64,000 nt of DNA from Bostrychus sinensis (lineage: Eukaryota > Chordata > Actinopteri > Gobiiformes > Eleotridae), in the NCBI GenBank assembly GCA_020698575.1, contig CM036244.1, positions 26,189,534 through 26,253,533 on the forward strand, read 5' to 3'. Under the pieces are notes generated by a model. The model did not search any database, had not been told where the DNA came from, and was given only the letters and a program-made list of their open reading frames with translations. Shown here in pieces: positions 53,201 through 62,200 of the stretch. Each line of letters starts with the position of its first letter. The stretch's first letter is position 1. The translations under genes were made by a program, and so were the position numbers.

Positions 53201-56200
53201 GAGCCACAAAGCCCATATACTGTATCTCACAATAGTAAAGAACAAACTAAAATTAATCATTTCTATCTTTACTGACCACTTCTGGCTGGAGTTAATATTC
53301 TTGACTTTACCTCACAGTGGTACAGAATGGATCCAGATGGTGTCCCAGATCCACACTAAAAACACTAAATTTCCTCCTTGGCTCATCACTTGTGTATCAT
53401 TCTCTGAACAGGAATTCGACTATAGTTTCCCAGATATCTTGCTAAGAGACTAACAAACCAAGACACAAAATATTATAATCTGGCACTAAAATTAGACAAA
53501 ATTATGCAATAATTATGTCATTTTTCTTAATCCTCCTACATTCATTCCCTATGGACATGTGGATGTCAAAAAGTTGTATAAATTGACAATGAAGGAATGT
53601 CTGGGCAATAAAGTCAAGAAGATGAAAATATGCAGCACATGCCTGTAGAGAAGTGCCATAGCGTCCCACAGTGTCACGTCTCCAGTGAGTAATCCTTCTC
53701 ACTGCTGACACTTAGCCCAGAGCTGTGTGAGTGTGTCAGTGGTCCCCGGAGTATGTCCTTTAACTCAAATCCCCTATAGATGATCCTTCTGACAAAAAGA
53801 CAGCAGCACTTTGCCTGAGCAGGAGACATACTCAAGGCGCTAATGGTGCAACTGGAAATGATGTTGGCTGGATGGATGGTAACCTCAGTCCTCTGGTCCA
53901 GGTTTAACCCGGTCCCAGAGACCTGTTCCCAAGGCAAATGGGACTACAGAGTGCATGGCTGTTATGTAACTGCCCCACGCGCTGTCGCCATGAGAGATCA
54001 AAGACATGACGACCAATGAAATGTTAATATCCACTTACTACTGACTCCCGTCGTTACACATTTAAAACACTGCAGGGCAGTTTGGAGGCACTTGTAGAAA
54101 GACAAAGAATTTAAAACTTCTTTATGCATGGCCACAAGAGATTATGATCATAGAAAAGTCCTTTAAACTGAAGATGGGACTCTGTAAAGTAAATGCAAAG
54201 TTCTTTTATTAATTCATTCATTTTTTACTGTTTATTTCTTTCGAGTCCAGCATAGTTGCTTTGCGTCTGAGTACACCAAAGACAAAAGCCAGTTAGTCAC
54301 ACAGCTCTACTCTTACTGTATATATTATAATTAAAATAAACACATATGAGAGCAAAATGGAAACTGGTGATATGAAGAAACTAAGAAATAATTTAAATTT
54401 TGTGTAGCTGTTAATGCTTTTTTCATTTTTGTGGTATCTTCCTGGCGCTACGGAGGACCGTGAGCGCCACGCGAAAAGGAATAATGCTTTTATTAAAAGA
54501 GTTTTTAAAAGAGCCTTTAATAAATGGATTACTAAATAGTTTTATTAAAAGAGTTTTTAAAAGAGCATTTAATAATTGGATTACTAAATGCTTTTATTAA
54601 AAGAGTTTTTAAAAGAGCATTTAATTATTGGATTGAATTAATAAATGGATTACTAAATGCTTTTGATAAAAGGATTAATAGCGTTATTCATTAATCCATT
54701 TAGGAAACCGATTTCTAAATGTATTTACAAAATCTTTTCGGAAAAGCATTTGCAAAACGTATTAGCTTCTCCGATTAGCTTCTCCTTTTAGCTTTTCCGT
54801 GGCGTTCCTGGTCCTCCTGGCTAAAGTTAAATAAAATAAAAAGAAAAGCGATGTAACGAACTCTGTGATTGGTCAGAGCTACTCGCGCTCTGATTGGCCA
54901 GACAATTTGCTCGTCATCCTTAGCCGGCCCGGTGACAATAGGGGTTATGTGCTAACTGCTGGCCCATTGCATGTGTTATTCTACATTTGTATGCCCTCTA
55001 GTGTGTATGTTATTTGTTATTATCCTCTACGAGAGTTTGTATTTTGATGTTATGTTCTATAATAAAAAAAATAAAAATTAATAAAAATCCTTCCGCATTC
55101 GGCTAAACGGAATGATCCACTTCCGGTCACAGCTTGTAAGCGAGCAGCCGGACAAGGGCAGCTTCAAAAAACATTTATGTCTTACACATCGCAAAATAAA
55201 ATCACCATACTAACGCTGCTATGGTCTAACGCAGTTTTATCATTCAAACAAGGGTTTTAGCATTTGTGTGTTAATTAACTAATCGCTGAGCGAGGATGCG
55301 GGATATTGTTGTGTCAATTAACTAAAGCCGTCACCCGGCGCACTTTATTTCAGCGGATATAACGCACACAGCAAGTTAAATTACATGATACTTAATAACA
55401 AACAACACAACTGCCCATTTTAGCACAGTCTTAATTTATTATACACCTATTAAGGCACTTTGACGTATTTATTAATTTCTACACTCCGAGGCTACAACCG
55501 ATGTTTTGAAGCCACTTTCACAGCTCTTCTGTGGCACTTTCAGATGTTTTTGTGCACACTGTGGCTGTTTTTGGTCACATACTTTAGTGAAATGTTCCTG
55601 TGTGCTTTATATCTGCTGAAATAAAGTGCGCCGGGTGAGGGCTTTAGTTATTGACACAACAATATCCCGCATCCGCGCTCAGCGATTAGTTAAATATTTA
55701 ACACACAAATGCTAAAACTTTTGTTTGAAGGATAAAACTGCGTTAGTCCATAGCAGCGTTAGTTTGGTGATTTTATTTTGCGATGTGTACGACATAAATA
55801 TGTTTTTTGAAGCTGCCCTTGTCCGGCTGCTTGTTCCGTCTAGCCGAATGCGGAAGTAGTTAGCGCATAACCCCTATTGTCTGGCCAATCAGAGCTCGAG
55901 TAGCTCTGACCAATCACAGAGCTTGTTACATCGCTTTTCTTTTTATTTTATTTAACTTTAGCCAGGAGGACCAGGAATGCCATGGAAAAGCTAAAAGGAG
56001 AAGCTAATCGGAGAAGCTAATAGGTTTTGCAAATGCTTTTCCGAAAAGGTTTTGTAAATACATTTAGAAATCGGTTTCCTAAATGGATTAATGAATAACG
56101 CTATTAATCCTTCATTTAATAAAAGCATTTAGTAATCGGTTTATTAAAGGCTCTTTTAAAAACTCTTTTAATAAAAGCATTTAGTAATCCAATTATTAAA

Positions 56201-59200
56201 TGCTCTTTTAAAAACTCTTTTAATAAAAGCATTTAGTAATCCCATTATTAAATGCTCTTTTAAAAACTCTTTTAATAAAAGTATTTAGCAATCTCTTTAA
56301 TAAATAAACTTTTAAAAACTCTTTTAATAAAAGCATTTAGTAATCCATTTATTAAAGGCTCTTTTAAAAACTCTTTTAATAAAAGCATTATTCCTTTTCG
56401 CATGGTGCTCATGGTCCTCCATATGGCGCAGCTTCATGCAGCTCAAAAATGCTGTTTTCTCTGAAAAAGTCTTTTGGTTTAAAAACACCACATAGATAAA
56501 AAGGCTACCATCATGATCCCACTAATGAAGGGGCAATAAAAGAAAAAAATAGTTTTTTCTGCAAATCATTTATCATATGACAAACACAAAGATATGCAGC
56601 GGTGTGGTGCAATGAAGATAATTTATGGGCTCAGCACACCAAGAGCTTTTCAAAACAAGATGCCAAAGAGGTAGTAGGAGGCTAGACTATTTTGCAATAC
56701 ATTTGATATATAGTATTTTGAGATACCATAGTTATTATAGTTATGTAGATTGTTTTAGTTATGTATATTGACTTGATTACACTTACTTAATAGTTTCCAA
56801 TATGTAGTAGTAGGCTAGTAGTTTACAGGAGAGTTTATCACCGGATGTAGGCTATTTTCCTAATTAGTAACCTGCCAGCAGGTTGGAAGCTGCAGTTTGC
56901 ATCAGTCCCATGTGAGTGTGAGATTTTGTACGTCTCTGCAGCTTCCCAAGCATACGCAGGAGTCAGCAAGTAGTAAGCAGTTGCCATAGAAACAGCAGTT
57001 AACAATCCAGCTGCCTACACAGGTGCTCACGACTGCGAACATGCTCCTGTTAAAGCCTTTTATAGCATAGCATTGCTTACTGCACTTAGCACATTGTTAG
57101 CCCCCGTTAGCATGTAATAACCAGGCCGTAGTACATCATTTGGTCTAATAACATATGACCTTAATTTATTTGACTGTAATTATATGCCTTTTTAGAATAT
57201 TGATTAATTAAGTCATTCTAATAGGGAATGGTACTATAAACTTAGCAGACTGTACTCATACATTTTCTATGGATGAAGTAGCATTAGCCACCAACTATGC
57301 CAATACCATCATGATTGCTACCAGTCAAGATTTGGACACTGACGACTAATGGGCTACATGTAGCTAATGCCAGAGCCTGGTAGGAAGACATTACAGTGAT
57401 GTTTTGCCATTTCATTAGCATAGTTAGCATAAAAAAAAATTAGCATATAGCCAGTGTTGCCAGATTGGGCTGGTTTTCGCCCATTTGGAGTTCTTTTGAA
57501 CACCTTGGGCTGGAAAATACAGCATTAGGCTGGTTTCTAAAATTTGGGCTGCTTAACACAACATTTGGCAGGTTTTTAGAAAATATTCTGGAAAATATAC
57601 CAACACAATAGTTTATTTATTTATGGCAAAACAATGCTGTGTCCTCCCACTCATATCATCAGATCATTTGTTTTAAAATGAGTGAATCATGTGTGGTTGC
57701 TGGTAATTAAGGTGTTTGTTTGTTTGTTTGTTTGTTTGTTTTTTTTGTAGTTTCTATTACACTAACCATTGGTTCCTTATTGCACTATGTGTAATGAACC
57801 TGTTTAGTTTACTTTTTTTAGTGCCGCTGTGTTCTATCTTTCGTAAAACAGTTCTAACATTTAGAGTGTTTGTGTTTTGGGCTGGTTTTTATTGTGTTGA
57901 TGGGGGGGGGGGGGGGGGGGGATCTCGCAACCCTTGCCTACAGCTATAATAGAGATCTGGAACCTACATCATGAAACGACCAATAAGCGATGAATCTGCC
58001 TCATGAGTGGTCACAAACAGCGAAATATATTAGAGTAGCATTAGTCAGAGTGGAATAAATAAGTAAACAAACGAGCCTTGAAACAACACTTTAACTGCTT
58101 TGTCACTCTTGGTGAATATTTATCACACACTAAAGTATCAAAATACTTTGTGTGAATGCCCAGTCCAATAGTTTATACTAAATATAATATAATATCCTAA
58201 ATTGCTCCATTGTTTTACTGTTGAAAATAGCTAACGTGACCACCAATGTGACGTCACATTCCCGATCTCTATTCACAGACAAGCTAAATTCTGATTTTGT
58301 AGGCCTATGTCAAGTACACTCATGGAAGGATCTATAGGAATTTACAGATTAAAATTTTGTTTTTCTTTCTTGCAGTACTACTGGCTATTTGTACTCTCTA
58401 GAGGACTGGTGGGCATCGGCGAGTCCAGCTATTCATCCATCTCGCCCACCATCATAGGAGACTTATTCACCAGCAACAGCCGCACCATGATGCTGTCTGT
58501 CTTCTATCTGGCCATCCCGCTGGGAAGGTAAGAGCAGAAATACACTCCAGCAAGTTAAAGGCCAGATATAATGTAGTGGATATCAAGACCAAAGAGCAAA
58601 AGAGTAAAAAGCCATATTATATAATGCAGCAAGAATTTCAGATCTGGCTCTCTTTCAACCTACTGTGCGGTAATGAAAGTATAAGGTGGTAATATTGAGC
58701 TCAAATCTCCAGCCTACTCAGTTCATTCAGTCATAAAACGGGCCACAGGGAGAAAACAAAGCGAGTAATAAAAGATGAATGCGCTGGATGCGGTTCGGGA
58801 GCCTCTCCAGGTTTATTGTTATATGCAGTGTTTAACAGCGTCTGGCGCAGCTGCAGCATGCAAAGAGATGCTAAACTGTACTGAAAGGTGCTGCAGTCTT
58901 CCCTCTCTGAACATTGTGAAGGAAATGTTTTTTTTTAAGCTAAATGGGCAGTGAGTAGCTTTTGTTCTGGGCAGCTCAAATGTTTGGGTCACTGTAAACT
59001 GCCTGGCAACAAATAACAATAGGGGGTGAAAGAGTGGACCTCAGTAAAGTGCCCTCCAGCATCCGTCTCTAGTTTGTTTGTGTCAGACTGTTATGACCAT
59101 TTCCAGGAAGTTGCCGGACAAATTAGGATGGATTTGGAGGAAATGGGGTTCCCTCCTTTCCGAGATTTTTCCCATAATTTTGAAGCCATGACAGGTTGAG

Positions 59201-62200
59201 TGAGGTGTTTCATTTTTTTATTGTTGTTGAACCAAACACACCCTGCTGCACGGCGATAAGATTAGCTGTTAGTCAGTCTCTGGAAATATCATCATATGCC
59301 GTCTGGGTCAGTTACACTCCACCGTTCCTGTTATTTTAGGGGACTAATCAGTCACATGGAAGCACTACTGCAGCCCACTTCCATCTTTTCTTTTACAAGT
59401 GTGAGTTGTGCAACCAGATTAACATGTTTTGGCCAAAGCTGATAAGAAAAATCTCCTTAACAACCACACATCATTAATCCATTGCTGCCATCAGCTATTC
59501 ATATTCAAAAGCACTCCTTTGGGCCAAAAACTAAGACAAACAGGTTTTATAAGTTCTAGGCAGCTACAAATTTTGCTGATATTCTTACCCAAGGCGGACC
59601 AAAACTATTCCAAGCCGTTACAGATGGAAAGGGATAAAAAGGATTGAGGTGTTGGAAAAAATCTGTGATTTATTTTCTAAAGGTCCATAGTTAGATTGAT
59701 TTATTTAAGAGTTTGATCATGCTATATGAAAGATACACAGATTAAGAAATACTTGGACCAGTGTAGTTGTTAGGGTCATACCATATGGTTCACAATGCAA
59801 ACCCAAATCTGAAAAAAAGTTGGGAAATGCATAAAATGGAAATCAACAGAATACAACAAATGCTCTTTTTAGACCCCGTTATCTTCACGTAATTAGTTGC
59901 ACAATGCTCGCAACTGTTATTTTTATTTGTAAAACACCTTGAAAATGAGCTGTTAATTTTAATTAAATGGTAACATACCTGATATGTTGACAATGATCTA
60001 TTGTGAATAAAATATTGTATAGCAAACCAGTGCATTCTGTTTTTATTTATATTTTACACATTGTCTCAACTTTTTCAAAATTGTGTTTCAAACAAGTATG
60101 CAAGTTTTTATCTTAAAAGTCAATGTTATGCCATTAATTTCCACTAGTTTCCTCTTTGCATAGTCCTTTTGATGTTGATATTATGTAGCAGCTAAGTGTT
60201 TCACAACATTGGGGATCATTTATCTTATGTGATCTCACCTTGCGGCTTGTACAACGCTGTTATAATTCAGTTTTCCAGTGTCAACTTCCAACCTCCAGCG
60301 ATGATAACTGCATTTAAAAAAACGCTGTCTTTTCATGCTCGGGGAAGATTGTTTAACACCTGCGATTTGTGGCATCAAAACAAAGCAAGTCGCTAGCGGT
60401 GCTTTGATCAGCAACCCTGTCATAAACCCTGCGTGTCAAGAGGACGAGCACTCAACATGGTTCTAATCAGACAGTAAACAGGATGTACATGGAAGTGACA
60501 GACTGGGATAGCTAACTAACTAAGATTGAATTATGGAATTTAGATATACACCAATCAGGCACAACAATATGACCACTGACAGGTGAAGTGAATAACAGAT
60601 TCTCTCATTATGGCACCTGTTAGTGGGTGGGATATACTACGCAGAATAAACATTTTGTTCTCAAAGTTGAGGTGTTAAAACCAGGAAAAATGGGCAAGCG
60701 TAAGGATTTAAGTGAGTTTGACAAAGGCCATAATGTTATGTCTGATAAGTGTGTTTTTTTGTTTTTTTGTTTTTTTTTTTTGAATGGTGCTTTTTTTTTC
60801 TTCTTGCAGTGGACTAGGCTACATCCTGGGCTCTAGTGCAAAAGTGGCAGCAGGAGACTGGCACTGGGCGCTGCGGGTAAGTCATCATCTTCATATTCAT
60901 AAACATGGGGCCTCCTAGAGGGCACGATGCTGATGCTGTCATGGATATGGAGTCAGATTGGTCAAGGGTGACAGGGGGGCACTGGAGGCCAGAGGCGCAC
61001 GTGGTTGAACAGGCGGTCCTGGGCATGACATTGCATGGTAGTGACACAAGAGAAAGCTCAAGGCTGAAACACTGTTATGCACATAAGCAAATTATCATCA
61101 TCCCATCATAACTGTTTATATTCTGCAACAAAAAGAAAGTTCAACTTCAAGGCCAATGCCATTTTTTTCCAACTCCAGTTTCTGTAAACACATTTATCTC
61201 CTTTAACACCCACAAGAGTCTCTGCTAAAGATTTTGGCCCTAGTGAAAAAAAACAAGGAGTCAGTGCTTTCCCGTACTCCCGATGACTCATGAGATTTAG
61301 CTGTGGTCATGTACTTGCGCTCATATAATTAATTTGATTTAGTGTTTATCTTGTGATTGGTTGGCATTTCTATTCATCAGTTAAGAAAACCTTTACATTT
61401 CCTTAAAAAGGATACAGGATAATGCATTATTGTGTACTGTATATGATAGCAAAATACTCTTAAGAAATTAGAGGTGATAATAATCGGGCATAAGGTTTCA
61501 GTTGCCTATTGTCTCCACATAATTATTGTATTTTGAAGTATAAGCTAGATAGTGTGTAATTAAACACTAAAGTAAAGACGGCGGTTTCCTAGAAAATTTA
61601 TTTAAAATAGTAGATGTAATTTTCTCTGGTACATTTGCACATTACTGCAGATACTGTGTTAAATAAGGAACATAAATCACTGATGTCACAGCCGTATTTT
61701 GTTGGAGTTCTGCTGAGTAGAAGACAAAACATTTTGCAGTGAACAGCTCTATAAGGAATACCTGCTGTAATGTAGTTGCCCAATGAAACAGGGGCTTCAC
61801 TCAGGGGTCAGCTCTTAAAATGCTCTAAACAAATTACAACCTGACACAAGCTGTGAACTGAGTGACATTTTAGCTTGTGTTGGGAGAAGTTACTGTGCAT
61901 AAAGGCTCACCAATCTGCAGGAAACGGAAAGTCCATTTCTTCATGTCTTGGTGCAGCATTAAAAATACAAAGAGCGGGGCTCTGTGTTCCACTGAGGCCA
62001 CAGTGACATTCCTATAAAACAATCTCAAAGCAAATTAATCACCGGTGTGGTATGCAGAGGAAAACCAATCTTGAGACATGAAACGACTTCAGTGAGACAC
62101 ATCCAGCTTTAAGGAAAAAACACTGGAGAGCTTCCGTGTGTTTTTGACCCCTGCGTCCCTCTAGACTTCCCTGTTTTTACTCAAATATGAGTGTAAGAAA

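Larger units (their letters stand above)
54444..56430. mobile_element. Long foldback (inverted-repeat) transposon-like element
   Basis: Two long inverted arms, about 54444-55371 and 55598-56430, flank a 226-base unique centre (55372-55597). Matching landmarks read in reverse complement, outside to inside: GGAGGACC; AAAAGGAATAATGCTTTTAT; TTAGGAAACCGATTTCTAAA; AAATAAAATAAAAAGAAAAG; GATTGGTCAGAGCTACTCG; GCAGCCGGACAAGGGCAGC; CACCCGGCGCACTTTATTTC. Arms are close but not identical, so the insertion is not very recent or is under repair. The left arm is about 100 bases longer through extra segments. No reading frame resembles a transposase, so an element elsewhere would have to move it. Target duplication could not be settled by eye. 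It lies in spns2 intron 3. Confidence 0.88.
52601..58375 (+). other. spns2 intron 3 (5.8 kb), host of a foldback element
   Basis: It contains a composite repeat (53.1-53.46 kb, minus strand), the long foldback element (54.44-56.43 kb), a stretch with repeated GGGCTGG motifs (57.45-57.6 kb), a GTTT array and a 20-base G run (57902-57921). No exon is recognised apart from those listed. Confidence 0.8.

Noticed and set aside
54865..55047. 60-codon reading frame in the left arm of the foldback element
   Set aside because: It is absent from the right arm at the matching place and has no transposase feature.
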